Below, in pieces: positions 16,172-24,492 of a stretch of DNA of 64,000 bases; the stretch's first letter is position 1; every line of letters starts with the position of its first letter. The stretch spans positions 310,001-374,000 of the forward strand of contig NZ_BQUV01000008.1 in assembly GCF_022835695.1 (NCBI RefSeq), given 5' to 3'. The notes under the pieces were generated by a model, which was not told the DNA's origin, did not search any database, and saw only the letters and a list, made by a program, of their open reading frames with translations. The position numbers were made by a program, and so were the translations under genes. Source of the DNA: Bradyrhizobium sp. Ce-3 (GTDB lineage: Bacteria; Pseudomonadota; Alphaproteobacteria; Rhizobiales; Xanthobacteraceae).

Positions 16172-16919
16172 GCCTGAACACGATTTTCGCAGCCCCCGCC
16201 TGTTTGTCGATGCCGCGCTTGCAGCCGGCGCCAGCGTTCCGCTCGAGCGCGAGCAGAGCAACTATCTCGGCAATGTGCTGCGGCTTGGCGCCGGCGACCC
16301 CGTGCTGGTGTTCAACGGCCGCGACGGCGAATGGCGCGCCGAGATTTCCGGCCGCAAGCGCCCCGACACGCTGACGATATCGGCGCAGACCCGCGCGCAG
16401 GATCGCCTGCCCGACGTCGCTTGCGTATTCGCGCCGCTGAAGCACGCGCGGCTCGACTACATGGTGCAGAAGGCGGTCGAGATGGGCGCAGCACGGCTGG
16501 TGCCGGTGCTGACGCGGTTCACCCAGGTGTCGCGGGTCAACAGCGAGCGGATGCGCGCCAATGTGGTGGAAGCCGCCGAGCAATGCGGCATCATCTCGCT
16601 TGCCGAGGTCGCCGATCCCCTCCCCCTCGAGCGCTTCCTGGCGGGGCGCGATCCGGCGCGGCTGCTGGTGTTCTGCGACGAGGCGGCCGAGGTCGCGAAC
16701 CCGGTGCAGGCGCTGCAGGCGGCAACGGCTGTGAATGGCGGGATCGACGTCCTGATCGGTCCCGAGGGGGGCTTTGCCGAGGAGGAGCGCACGCTGCTGC
16801 TGCGCCAGCCCGCGATCCTCCGCCTCGCCCTCGGCCCGCGCATCCTGCGCGCCGACACCGCCGCCGTGGCCGCACTGGCGCTGGTGCAGGCGGCGCGGGG
16901 GGACTGGCGCGGTCCGTAG
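16170..16919 (+). CDS. rsmE: 16S rRNA (uracil1498-N3)-methyltransferase
   Basis: A 249-residue SPOUT-class methyltransferase that modifies U1498 of 16S rRNA with S-adenosylmethionine. The N-terminal PUA-like domain (RSPRLFVDAALAAGASVPLE, NYLGNVLRLGAGDPVLVFNG) is followed by the knotted domain with LDYMVQKAVEMGAARLVPVLTRF, IDVLIGPEGGFAEEE and LALGPRILRADTAAVAALALVQ. The start is set at 16170 because homologous proteins begin MP.HDFRS. The TAG stop falls inside the left arm of a palindromic repeat (16915-17003). Confidence 0.95.
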   Translation: MPEHDFRSPRLFVDAALAAGASVPLEREQSNYLGNVLRLGAGDPVLVFNGRDGEWRAEISGRKRPDTLTISAQTRAQDRLPDVACVFAPLKHARLDYMVQKAVEMGAARLVPVLTRFTQVSRVNSERMRANVVEAAEQCGIISLAEVADPLPLERFLAGRDPARLLVFCDEAAEVANPVQALQAATAVNGGIDVLIGPEGGFAEEERTLLLRQPAILRLALGPRILRADTAAVAALALVQAARGDWRGP

Positions 16920-17003
16920 CCCGGATGGAGCGCAGCGTAATCCGGGTAAGTCTCTCGGTGGCGCGAGATACCCCGGATTTCGCTGCGCTCCATCCGGGCT
17001 ACG
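16915..17003. repeat. palindromic repeat, family C (GTAGCCCGGATG ends)
   Basis: The arms 16915-16937 and 16981-17003 are perfect 23-base inverted copies (CGTAGCCCGGATGGAG... and ...CTCCATCCGGGCTACG). The centre also carries ATCCGGG/CCCGGAT. The left arm supplies the rsmE stop codon. A second family member is at 22449-22537. Confidence 0.9.
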
Positions 17004-17185
17004 GTCACCGACTGCGGGGAACATCTTTCCCTAGCCAAGCCGTCGCAAAATCGTTAACGAACCCAATCATTAAGCCACTTGGCTGATCCCTGTCGAAACC
17101 ATGGATCGGCCATGCTAAGGGCTCCGCCAGCACCACCCCTTGGAACCTGCGCCGGAACCCGAATCCGGGCCTTTTGGACGTCGAG

Positions 17186-18346
17186 ATGAGCGAAGCTGCC
17201 GCACCACGAACCGCCGCCGGATCCGCCCTATGGGCGGATGCGCTGCTGGCCTCGTTCGCGCAGGCCGGCTATCTCAGGTCGGAGCCCGCGATCCTGCAGC
17301 CGGCCGAGCCGTTCCTCGACCTTTCCGGCGAGGACATTCGCAAGAGCCTGTATCTGACGACCGACCCGAGCGGCGAGGAGCTCTGCCTGCGCCCGGATCT
17401 CACGATCCCGGTGGCGCGCGACTACCTCGCCTCGCCCCGTGCCGGCCAGCCGGCCGGCTTCAGCTATCTCGGCCCGGTGTTCCGCTATCGCGGCGGTGCG
17501 CCGAGCCAGTTCCTGCAGGCCGGCATCGAATCGTTCGGGCGGCAGGACCGCGCCGCGGCCGACGCCGAGATGCTGGCGCTGGCGCTGGAGGCAACCACGG
17601 CATTCGGGTTGAAGGACGTCGAGATCCGCACCGGCGACGTCGCACTGTTCAACGCGCTGATCGATGCGCTCGAGCTTTACCCGGTGTGGCGGCGCCGGCT
17701 GATCAAGGATTTCAACCGCAAGGTCTCGCTGACCGACGATATCGAGCAGCTGACCCTGGCCACCGCGCCGGGCCGCAACGAATATGAGGGCGTGCTCGCG
17801 GCACTGGCCGGCTCCGATCGCAAGGCGGCGCTGGCGCTGGTCACCGACCTGATGTCGATCGCCGGCACCACCAATGTCGGCGGTCGCACCGTCGCCGAGA
17901 TCGCCGACCGCTTCCTCGAGCAATCGACGCTGAAGGGCGGCGCGCTGCCGCGCGATGCGGTCGCCACCATCAAGCGCTTCCTGTCGATCGCAGGTGATCC
18001 CGACGATGCGGTGGCGCAGCTGCGCGCGCTCGCCGCCGACGCCAAGCTGAATCTCACGGCCGCGATCGACCAGCTGGAGAGCCGGGTCGGCTTCATGGCC
18101 GCGCGCGGCATCGACATCCGCAAGACGCGGTTCTCGACCGCGTTCGGCCGCGGCCTCGACTATTACACCGGCTTCGAGTTCGAGCTGCACGCCAAGGGCA
18201 ACGGCGCCGAGCCGCTGGTCGCGGGCGGCCGCTATGACGGGCTGATGACGCAGCTCGGATCGGCCAATCCGATCCCCGCGGTCGGCTTCTCGGTCTGGAT
18301 CGAGGCGATGAACCGGCATGGCAAGGCCGGCGGAGGCGCCCCATGA
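17186..18346 (+). CDS. hisZ: ATP phosphoribosyltransferase regulatory subunit
   Basis: A 386-residue HisRS-like protein without tRNA-charging activity that supports HisG in the first step of histidine synthesis. Class II synthetase-like motifs are visible: [57 protein letters not shown] and the C-terminal [17 protein letters not shown] and [10 protein letters not shown]. It lacks a C-terminal anticodon-binding domain, distinguishing it from HisS. The ATG at 17186 is preferred over an in-frame TTG at 17174. The end overlaps hisG as ATGA, so the pair is coupled. Confidence 0.95.
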   Translation: MSEAAAPRTAAGSALWADALLASFAQAGYLRSEPAILQPAEPFLDLSGEDIRKSLYLTTDPSGEELCLRPDLTIPVARDYLASPRAGQPAGFSYLGPVFRYRGGAPSQFLQAGIESFGRQDRAAADAEMLALALEATTAFGLKDVEIRTGDVALFNALIDALELYPVWRRRLIKDFNRKVSLTDDIEQLTLATAPGRNEYEGVLAALAGSDRKAALALVTDLMSIAGTTNVGGRTVAEIADRFLEQSTLKGGALPRDAVATIKRFLSIAGDPDDAVAQLRALAADAKLNLTAAIDQLESRVGFMAARGIDIRKTRFSTAFGRGLDYYTGFEFELHAKGNGAEPLVAGGRYDGLMTQLGSANPIPAVGFSVWIEAMNRHGKAGGGAP

Positions 18347-19320
18347 GCACGCCCTTCGTCGTCGCGGTTCCCTCCAAGGGACGCCTGCAGGAAAATGCCG
18401 AAAGCTTCTTCGCCCGCGCCGGGCTGACGCTGTCGAAGGCCGGCGGCGCGCGCGACTATCGCGGCACCATCGCCGGTGTCGACAATGTCGAGATCGCCTA
18501 TCTGTCGGCGAGCGAGATTGCGGCCAATCTGGCGCGCGGTACGGTGCATCTCGGCGTCACCGGCGAGGATTTGGTGCGCGAGAGCATTCCGGATGCCGAC
18601 AAGCGCGTTCTGATGATCGAAGGTCTCGGCTTCGGCTATGCCAATGTCGTGGTCGCGGTGCCGCAGGCCTGGATCGACGTCCGCACCATGGCCGACCTCG
18701 ACGACGTCGCGTCGGGCTTCCGCGAGCAGCACAATCACCGCATGCGGGTCGCGACCAAATACATCAACCTGACCCGCGGCTATTTCGCCAAGCACGGCGT
18801 CGGCGACTACCGCATCGTCGAGAGCGCCGGCGCCACCGAGGGTGCGCCCGCGGCCGGCACCGCGGAACTGATCGTCGACATCACGACCACGGGCGCCACG
18901 CTCGCCGCCAACGGGCTCAAGGTGCTCGACGACGGCGTGATGCTGCGCAGCCAGGCCAACCTCGTTGCGTCGCGGGATGCCGACTGGTCGACCGGCGCCC
19001 GCGAGACCGCGCGCGTCATCCTCGACCACATCGCCGCCCGCGCCCGCGCCAGCAAGTACCGCGAGGTCCGCACCCGCTTTGCCGGCTGCAACGACGCGCT
19101 GCTGTCGGAGGCGCATAACCGCTTCGGCGTGGTCGCCCCGTTTGGTGGGCCAACGTCGTCAGGCATGCTTACGCTGCACTGCCCACCGGGCAAGCTCTAC
19201 GCGCTCGGCAGCTTCCTGCGCGAACACGGCGCCGAGACCGTGTCGGTGGTGTCGCTGGACTATGTGTTCGACCGCGAGAACCCGCTGTTCGCCAAGCTTG
19301 AGGCGTTCCTGCGACAATGA
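18343..19320 (+). CDS. hisG: ATP phosphoribosyltransferase
   Basis: A 325-residue enzyme that condenses ATP with PRPP to start histidine synthesis. It has [24 protein letters not shown], the [20 protein letters not shown] region, [14 protein letters not shown], the PRPP-binding [22 protein letters not shown] and a C-terminal extension ([20 protein letters not shown] to [19 protein letters not shown]). At 325 residues it is much longer than the short HisG (about 210) that normally pairs with HisZ, yet HisZ is encoded directly upstream with a 4-base overlap. Feedback control through HisZ or the C-terminal part is therefore open. Confidence 0.95.
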   Translation: MSTPFVVAVPSKGRLQENAESFFARAGLTLSKAGGARDYRGTIAGVDNVEIAYLSASEIAANLARGTVHLGVTGEDLVRESIPDADKRVLMIEGLGFGYANVVVAVPQAWIDVRTMADLDDVASGFREQHNHRMRVATKYINLTRGYFAKHGVGDYRIVESAGATEGAPAAGTAELIVDITTTGATLAANGLKVLDDGVMLRSQANLVASRDADWSTGARETARVILDHIAARARASKYREVRTRFAGCNDALLSEAHNRFGVVAPFGGPTSSGMLTLHCPPGKLYALGSFLREHGAETVSVVSLDYVFDRENPLFAKLEAFLRQ

Positions 19321-19386
19321 GCCGGCGACGCCGTTCATGTTGGCGACAGCCGGCCGTCGGTACCATATTGTGTTCATGATCTCTCG

Positions 19387-19438
19387 TTGTGACGCGCGTT
19401 CCTCACGCGAAGCCGGGCTTCGCTGGAAAATGCTCTAG
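19387..19438. repeat. intergenic repeat, family D, copy 1
   Basis: TTGTGACGCGCGTTCCTCAC followed by GCGAAGCCGGGCTTCGCTGG and AAAATGCTCTAG. It matches, in the same orientation, the copy at 21349-21404 (shared TTGACGCG, TTC.TCACGCGAA.CCGG, ACTTCGCT.GAAAA.GCT). It lies 16 bases before the glycosyltransferase start, while the other copy lies 8 bases after the deacetylase stop. Confidence 0.75.
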
Positions 19439-19454
19439 TTCTGGAACCTGACCG

Positions 19455-20501
19455 ATGCTGCTGGGCTCTGACGTCTCCAGCCTGACCACAACCGCCAAGA
19501 CCGCCGCCGCGCAGGGTCTGTCCATCGTCGTGCCCGTCTACAACGAGGCCGCGGGGCTTGCGGCACTGCACCAGCGGCTGGTCGACCTCGCCAAGTCGCT
19601 ACGCACCCGCTACGGGCTGAATTGCGAAGTGGTCTATGTCGACGACGGCAGCGCGGACAATACGCTCACCATCGCCCGCGGCCTGCCCGCCGACGGGCTC
19701 GATTTGCAGGTGGTATCGCTGTCGCGCAATTTCGGCAAGGAGGCGGCGCTGATGGCCGGCCTCGACCATGCCCGCCGCGGCGCGGTGCTGTTCATGGATG
19801 GCGACGGCCAGCATCCGCCGACCCTGGTCGAGCAACTGGTCGCGCACTGGATCGATGACGGCTACGACGTGGTCTACACCGCGAAGGCGCATCGCGACAA
19901 TGAATCGGCGCTGCGGCGGCTGTCGGTGCGCGGCTTCTATGCGCTGATCAATTGGGGCGCGCGGCAGAAGATCCCCGAGGACGCCGGCGACTTCCGCCTG
20001 CTGTCGCCGCGCGCGGCGCTGGCACTGCGGCAATTGCCGGAGCGCAACCGCTTCTTCAAGGGCCTCGCCAGCTGGATCGGCTTCAGGCAGATCCGCGTCG
20101 ACTACGAGCCGGCGCCGCGCGCGCATGGCGTCACCACCTTCAACGCCGGCCGGCTGATCGGCCTCTCGATCGAGGGCCTGACCTCGTTCTCGGTGGCGCC
20201 GCTGCGCTTCGCCAGCCTGCTCGGTGCGCTGCTCGCGGGCGTCGCCTTCCTGTTCGGCCTCTCGATCCTGTGGGAAGTGCTGACCACCGGCAAGCAGGTG
20301 CCAGGCTATCCGTCGCTGATGATCGGCATGATGACGATCGGCGGCGTGCAGCTGATCATGATCGGCATCGTCGGCGAATATATCGGCAAGATCCTCTCCG
20401 AGCTGAAGGCGCGGCCGATCTACTTCGTCGCCGAGCACACCGAGAAGCACGCCGACGGCGGCGCGGCGCAAAATGCCTCCGAGCGGACCGCCGCCGAATG
20501 A
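19455..20501 (+). CDS. family 2 glycosyltransferase, ArnC/DPM1-like
   Basis: A 348-residue membrane-anchored GT-A enzyme. The catalytic part has LSIVVPVYNEAAGLAALHQR, VVYVDDGSADNTLTIARG, RNFGKEAALMAGLDHARRG and the DXD-type FMDGDGQHPPTLVEQLV; RRLSVRGFYALINWGARQKI and AGDFRLLSPRAALALRQLPE follow. Two C-terminal membrane helices are ASLLGALLAGVAFLFGLSIL and MIGMMTIGGVQLIMIGIVGE. This layout belongs to enzymes that load a sugar onto undecaprenyl or dolichyl phosphate (GtrB, ArnC, FlmF2). The next gene, a YdjC-type deacetylase, overlaps by 4 bases, pointing to a lipid-linked N-acetylhexosamine that is then deacetylated. Confidence 0.88.
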   Translation: MLLGSDVSSLTTTAKTAAAQGLSIVVPVYNEAAGLAALHQRLVDLAKSLRTRYGLNCEVVYVDDGSADNTLTIARGLPADGLDLQVVSLSRNFGKEAALMAGLDHARRGAVLFMDGDGQHPPTLVEQLVAHWIDDGYDVVYTAKAHRDNESALRRLSVRGFYALINWGARQKIPEDAGDFRLLSPRAALALRQLPERNRFFKGLASWIGFRQIRVDYEPAPRAHGVTTFNAGRLIGLSIEGLTSFSVAPLRFASLLGALLAGVAFLFGLSILWEVLTTGKQVPGYPSLMIGMMTIGGVQLIMIGIVGEYIGKILSELKARPIYFVAEHTEKHADGGAAQNASERTAAE

Positions 20502-21340
20502 ACACGGATGCGCCGCGCCGGATCTGGCTGTGTGCTGACGATTATGGCTTGAGCGACGGTGTCAACCGCGCGATCCGCGACCTGATCGAGCGCGGCCGCC
20601 TCAACGCGACATCGGTGATGATGGTGACGCCGGCGATCGGCCGCGAGGCCGCCGCCGCGCTGCAGGCATCGGTCGCGAAGAGCCCGCGCTGCGCAATCGG
20701 GCTGCATGTGACGCTGACCGCGCCGTTCCGGCCGCTGACGATGCATTTCCGTCCGCTCGACGGCGACATGTTCCTGCCCTTCCCGCGGTTGCTGCGCGCC
20801 GGGCTGATGCATCGGCTCGACGCCGAGCTGGTGCATGCCGAGGTGCTGGCGCAGCTCGACGCCTTCCACGAATTGTTCGGCCGCGCGCCGGATTTCGTCG
20901 ACGGCCACCAGCACGCGCAGCTGTTTCCGCAGGTGCGCGACGGCTTCCTGCGTGCCGTCAAGGAGCGCGCGCCCCACGCCTGGGTGCGGCAGTGCGGCCG
21001 CGAAGGCCCGCTGGCGCGGCAGCTGGCGGCACCGAAGGCGCTGGTGCTGAACGTGCTCAGCACGCAATTCCGCATCAAGGCGCAGCGCGCGGGCCTGCGC
21101 TTCAACCCGGCCTTCGCCGGCGCCTATGATTTTACACGCGGCAGTGAATTCGCGGCGCTGATGCAGGGTTTCCTCGACGGCATGCCCGAGGACGGGCTCG
21201 TGATGTGCCATCCCGGTTTCGTCGATGAAACTTTGAAGAACCTCGACCCGCTGACGACGCAGCGCGAGACCGAGCATGACTATCTCGCCGGCGAGGATTT
21301 CCCCGCGCTGCTGGCCCTGAATAAAGTTACACTGGCCTGA
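20498..21340 (+). CDS. ChbG/HpnK (YdjC) family carbohydrate deacetylase
   Basis: A 280-residue metal-dependent deacetylase. The metal site is read from IWLCADDYGLSDGVNRAI (tandem Asp), AIGLHVTLTAPFRPL (His) and DFVDGHQHAQLFPQVRDGFL (HxH). The C-terminal DGLVMCHPGFVDETL is also family-typical. No signal peptide or membrane helix is present, so it would act at the cytoplasmic face. In Francisella, NaxD of this family deacetylates undecaprenyl-phosphate-GalNAc made by the ArnC-like FlmF2; the coupled arrangement here (ATGA overlap) is the same. HpnK-type hopanoid deacetylation is the main alternative, but no hpn genes are nearby. Confidence 0.85.
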   Translation: MNTDAPRRIWLCADDYGLSDGVNRAIRDLIERGRLNATSVMMVTPAIGREAAAALQASVAKSPRCAIGLHVTLTAPFRPLTMHFRPLDGDMFLPFPRLLRAGLMHRLDAELVHAEVLAQLDAFHELFGRAPDFVDGHQHAQLFPQVRDGFLRAVKERAPHAWVRQCGREGPLARQLAAPKALVLNVLSTQFRIKAQRAGLRFNPAFAGAYDFTRGSEFAALMQGFLDGMPEDGLVMCHPGFVDETLKNLDPLTTQRETEHDYLAGEDFPALLALNKVTLA

Positions 21341-21348
21341 GACCCTTG

Positions 21349-21404
21349 TTTTGACGCGTTTTCTTCACGCGAACCGGGATCCACTTCGCTCGAAAACGCT
21401 TCAG
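21349..21404. repeat. intergenic repeat, family D, copy 2
   Basis: TTTTGACGCGTTTTCTTCAC followed by GCGAACCGGGATCCACTTCG and CTCGAAAACGCTTCAGG. It is a diverged direct copy of 19387-19438; the two flank the glycosyltransferase/deacetylase pair. Confidence 0.8.
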
Positions 21405-21529
21405 GTTCACGAAAAACCGCCGGTCGTATTGTCGCATACATAAATTTAATTCTGGCCCCCACTCCTTGCGCCACAAACCCCGTCCTACATCAGCCGCGCG
21501 CCGATTCGATCGACGCGATGGAGAACGCC

Positions 21530-22387
21530 ATGACACCGCAAGAACGCCAATTGATCGACGATCTCTTCGACCGGCTCGCCAAGCTGGAGAATGCCCCGCG
21601 TGACAGCGAGGCCATGTCCGCGATCATGCAGGGCCTGCGCAGCGCGCCGAATGCGGTCTACGCACTGGTGCAGACCGCATTGGTGCAGGACGAGGCGCTG
21701 AAGCGCGCCCATGACCGGATCCAGGAGCTCGAGGCCGCGGTCGGCCAGCAGCAAGGAGCACAGCAGCAGGGCGGCGGTTTCCTCGATTCGATGCGCGATG
21801 CGATCTTCGGCCAGGGTCAAGGACAGGGCCAGCAGCCGCACGGCTCGGTGCCGCCGGTGCGCGCGCCCGATATCGGCGGCGGACGCCCGGTCTGGAACTC
21901 GGGCCAGGCAATGCAGCAGGCCGGCGGCTATGGCCAGAACTACGGCCAGCCGCCGCAGCAATATGGTCAGCCCCAATACGGTCAGCCCCCGGCCCTCGGC
22001 GGCGGCGCTCCCGGCGGCGGTGGCGGTTCGTTCCTCGGCACCGCCGCGGCGGCCGCGGCCGGCGTGGTCGGCGGTGGTCTGCTGCTCTCCAGCATCCGCG
22101 GCATGATGGGTGGCGGCGGCCACCAGTCGCTGGCCGATGCCGGCGGCCTCGGCGGCGGATCGCGTCCCTGGGGCGGCGACCAGTCGTCGAGCGACCTGGC
22201 GCGTGACGCCGGGATCAACGATGTCGGCTCGTCCGGTCGCGGCGGTGATTCCGGCTCGCGCGCCGGTGCATTCGACCAGGCGCAGGCCGACCGCGACAGT
22301 GACGATGATCAAGACGCCGACGACTTCGACAATGACGACGGCGGCTTCGATGGTGGCGGCGGCGGCGACGACAGCAACTACGCGTAA
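21530..22387 (+). CDS. DUF2076 domain protein
   Basis: A 285-residue protein starting MTPQERQLIDDLFDRLAKLE, the DUF2076 signature, with a coiled-coil stretch (VYALVQTALVQDEALKRAHD, RIQELEAAVGQQQGAQQQ). The middle is Gly/Gln/Tyr-rich (repeated YGQPQYGQPP), then a hydrophobic segment FLGTAAAAAAGVVGGGLLLSS, and the last 45 residues are very acidic (DSDDDQDADDFDNDDGGFDG). Described loosely as periplasmic sensor-like, the family has no established function. The ATG at 21530 is preceded by GGAGA at 7 bases; an ATG at 21518 is in frame but lacks a site. Confidence 0.88.
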   Translation: MTPQERQLIDDLFDRLAKLENAPRDSEAMSAIMQGLRSAPNAVYALVQTALVQDEALKRAHDRIQELEAAVGQQQGAQQQGGGFLDSMRDAIFGQGQGQGQQPHGSVPPVRAPDIGGGRPVWNSGQAMQQAGGYGQNYGQPPQQYGQPQYGQPPALGGGAPGGGGGSFLGTAAAAAAGVVGGGLLLSSIRGMMGGGGHQSLADAGGLGGGSRPWGGDQSSSDLARDAGINDVGSSGRGGDSGSRAGAFDQAQADRDSDDDQDADDFDNDDGGFDGGGGGDDSNYA

Positions 22388-22406
22388 ACGCGATCGCCGA
22401 AACGAC

Positions 22407-22433
22407 AACGGCCGCTCCAATCGAGCGGCCGTT
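22407..22433 (+). terminator. intrinsic terminator of the DUF2076 gene
   Basis: Arms AACGGCCGCTC and GAGCGGCCGTT around CAATC, followed by TTGATTTGAT. It is 20 bases after the stop codon. Confidence 0.85.
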
Positions 22434-22448
22434 TTGATTTGATCAATC

Positions 22449-22537
22449 CGTAGCCCGGATGCAGCGAAGCGCAATCCGGGGAAATCCTTCAGCTTGGAAG
22501 ACTGTCCCGGATTTCGCTTCGCTCCATCCGGGCTACG
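22449..22537. repeat. palindromic repeat, family C, second copy
   Basis: The arms 22449-22471 (CGTAGCCCGGATGCAGCGAA...) and 22515-22537 (...CGCTCCATCCGGGCTACG) are 23 bases with one mismatch. Same family as 16915-17003. It ends 10 bases before the stop of the L,D-transpeptidase. Confidence 0.9.
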
Positions 22538-22546
22538 AAGACAACC

Positions 22547-23356
22547 TTACATCACGACGACCCTGGCGCCGACATTGACGCGGCCGTAGAGGTCGATGAC
22601 GTCCTCGTTGCGCATCCGGATGCAGCCGGACGACACGTTGGTGCCGATCGTCCAGGGCTCGTTGGAGCCATGGATGCGGTAGAGCGAGGACCCCAGATAC
22701 ATCGCCCGCGCGCCGAGCGGATTCTCCGGGCCGCCTTCCATGTGCCGCGGCAGATCGGGACGGCGCGCCAGCATTTCCGGTGGCGGCGTCCAGGCCGGCC
22801 ATTCCTTCTTCGCCGAGATCGTCTTGACGCCGGCCCAGGTGAAGCCGGGCCGTCCGACGCCGATGCCGTAGCGCAGCGCGCGGCCGTCGCCCTGCACCAG
22901 ATAGAGGAACTTGTTCGGCGTATCGACGACGATGGTGCCGGCGCCTTCCTTGCCGCTGTAATCGACCAGCTGCTTCTCGTATCGCGGATCGAACGGACGC
23001 TGGGTCGGATCGCCCGCGGCCTCCTCCTGCTGACGGATCATCTGCTGCTGCGGATCCATCGGCGGCAGCCCCTGGCGGTTGCCGTAATAGCCGGGCTGCT
23101 GCTGATACATCGGCTGTGGCGAATAACCCTGCGACGATGGCGCATCGCCGAACAGGAATTCGATGAAGCCGCCGCCCATGTTGGAGCGCTGCGGCTGCAC
23201 ATAGGCGGTGCGCATCGGCGGCTGCGGTGCGCCCTGGTTGGCGTAGATCACGCTGGGCTCGGGCTGAGCCGACGCGTCGATCGCCATGGCGGAATGGGGA
23301 ATTGCAATAAGGGAAGAAGCGCCGGCGAGCAGCGCAAGCGTGGTTTTCCTGAACAT
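22547..23356 (-). CDS. L,D-transpeptidase (YkuD domain), exported
   Basis: A 269-residue periplasmic enzyme expected to form 3-3 peptidoglycan cross-links or attach proteins to peptidoglycan. It has a signal peptide (MFRKTTLALLAGASSLIAIPHSAMA), a Gln/Pro-rich linker to about residue 125 and the YkuD domain: GTIVVDTPNKFLYLVQGDGR, YGIGVGRPGFTW, then the catalytic IHGSNEPWTIGTNVSSGCIR with His229 and Cys245. The domain ends at the C-terminus as usual. Bradyrhizobium genomes carry many paralogues, so a specific role is not assigned. The 301-base gap upstream (23357-23657) holds the promoters of this gene and cheZ but no further gene that I can see. Confidence 0.92.
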   Translation of the reverse strand: MFRKTTLALLAGASSLIAIPHSAMAIDASAQPEPSVIYANQGAPQPPMRTAYVQPQRSNMGGGFIEFLFGDAPSSQGYSPQPMYQQQPGYYGNRQGLPPMDPQQQMIRQQEEAAGDPTQRPFDPRYEKQLVDYSGKEGAGTIVVDTPNKFLYLVQGDGRALRYGIGVGRPGFTWAGVKTISAKKEWPAWTPPPEMLARRPDLPRHMEGGPENPLGARAMYLGSSLYRIHGSNEPWTIGTNVSSGCIRMRNEDVIDLYGRVNVGARVVVM

Positions 23357-23657
23357 CGACGTACTCTGTACTGGTTTCGTCGTGACGTGATGCGCGAGGG
23401 CGCCGACTTGCGCCGTTGCACGTGGTCAATAAGCAATGAAAACCGCATCGGTTTGGTAAACGGATCGGCGGTTTGGATTCACCACGTCGGCAATGCAGCG
23501 CGGTTTTGCCCGACAGCGTTTATTTTGCGTGAACGCCGCAGCAACATGGTTAATCACCGGTATCGCGACGGTCGCGCGCGCCGCGGGCAAACTGTTCCGG
23601 CGTGAACCTGACGTTAAATCACCTCTCGCTAGAACGGACCTCAGTGAAGGGGCGGGA

Positions 23658-24443
23658 ATGAAAATCATGTCAGTGAAGCGGAAGCGTTTTCGTGTCGAGC
23701 AGGCGATGGGTGAGGTTGTGATGCCGGAGCCGGAAATGACTGGCGGCGCCGATCCTGGTCCGATGCATCGCGAGATCATGGCCGAGCTTCGCTCGATCCG
23801 CGCCCAGATGGCCGCGGCCCCATCCCAGCGCACCGGCGAGGGCGTCGATGCCGCCGTCGCCCGCGAGGTCGCCGAGACTCACGCGCTGCTCGAGACCTAC
23901 CGCGCGCAGGTCGAACAATGCGAGAAGCTCAAGGTCGAGCTCGACCTGATCCATGACGCGATCAGCCGCACCAAGCGCGAGATCGCCGTGCTGCACGGCA
24001 AGAGCTTCAACGGCGAGGAGATGGCCAAGGTCAACGGCGAGCTCGGTGCCGTGGTCGGCGGCACCGAACAGGCCACCCAGCAGATCCTCGAAGCGGTCGA
24101 GGCGATCGACCAGGCCGCGAGTGCACTCGCCAACAACGTCACGCCGGACCAGCAGAAGCGGCTCAGCGAAGATATTCAGGAACGCGTGGTCTCGATCTTC
24201 GAGGCCTGCAACTTCCAAGACCTCACTGGCCAGCGCATCAGCAAGGTGATGCAGACGATGAAGTTCATCGAACAGCACATCAACGAGATGATGAACATCT
24301 GGGGCGGCGTCGACGCCATCAAGACCCACGTCCCGCCGATCGTCGACACCCGCGAGGGCGATGCCCGCCTGCTCAACGGCCCGAAGCTCGACGGCGACGC
24401 CGGCCACGCTTCGCAGGACGATATCGACGCGATGTTCAACTGA
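23658..24443 (+). CDS. cheZ: CheZ-family protein phosphatase
   Basis: A 261-residue, largely helical protein. The CheZ active-site helix is clear: SIFEACNFQDLTGQRISKVM with Gln187-Asp188 corresponding to the residues that dephosphorylate CheY-P. Preceding long helices (ETYRAQVEQCEKLKVELDLI) would form the coiled-coil dimer and the C-terminal ASQDDIDAMFN matches the CheY-binding tail. It stands alone, not in a che operon. The start at 23658 follows GGCGGGA; an ATG at 23667 is also possible. The longer frame from 23493 has no ribosome site. Confidence 0.9.
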   Translation: MKIMSVKRKRFRVEQAMGEVVMPEPEMTGGADPGPMHREIMAELRSIRAQMAAAPSQRTGEGVDAAVAREVAETHALLETYRAQVEQCEKLKVELDLIHDAISRTKREIAVLHGKSFNGEEMAKVNGELGAVVGGTEQATQQILEAVEAIDQAASALANNVTPDQQKRLSEDIQERVVSIFEACNFQDLTGQRISKVMQTMKFIEQHINEMMNIWGGVDAIKTHVPPIVDTREGDARLLNGPKLDGDAGHASQDDIDAMFN

Positions 24444-24460
24444 GTTTTGTCGGATCAAGA

Positions 24461-24492
24461 CAAAAACGCCGGCCCTCGGGCCGGCGTTTTTG
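24461..24492 (+). terminator. strong intrinsic terminator after cheZ
   Basis: Arms AAAAACGCCGGCC and GGCCGGCGTTTTT around CTCG, followed by GTTT. Position 18 bases after the stop. The symmetric A/T tracts allow function from both strands. Confidence 0.9.

Larger units (their letters stand above)
15946..16189. repeat. 19-bp direct repeats bracketing a 225-bp segment
   Basis: TGCCTGAACACGATTTTCG occurs exactly at 15946-15964 and again at 16171-16189, where it codes for the first residues of RsmE. The segment between contains a terminator and a small minus-strand ORF. Two perfect 19-base copies are unlikely by chance and suggest that the segment arose by insertion or segmental duplication at the rsmE start. 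The rest of the 15736-16001 gap shows no convincing gene. Confidence 0.75.

Noticed and set aside
20498-21340. HpnK (hopanoid) as a firm gene name
   Set aside because: Family membership is shared with ChbG, YdjC and NaxD, and no hopanoid genes are in the window.
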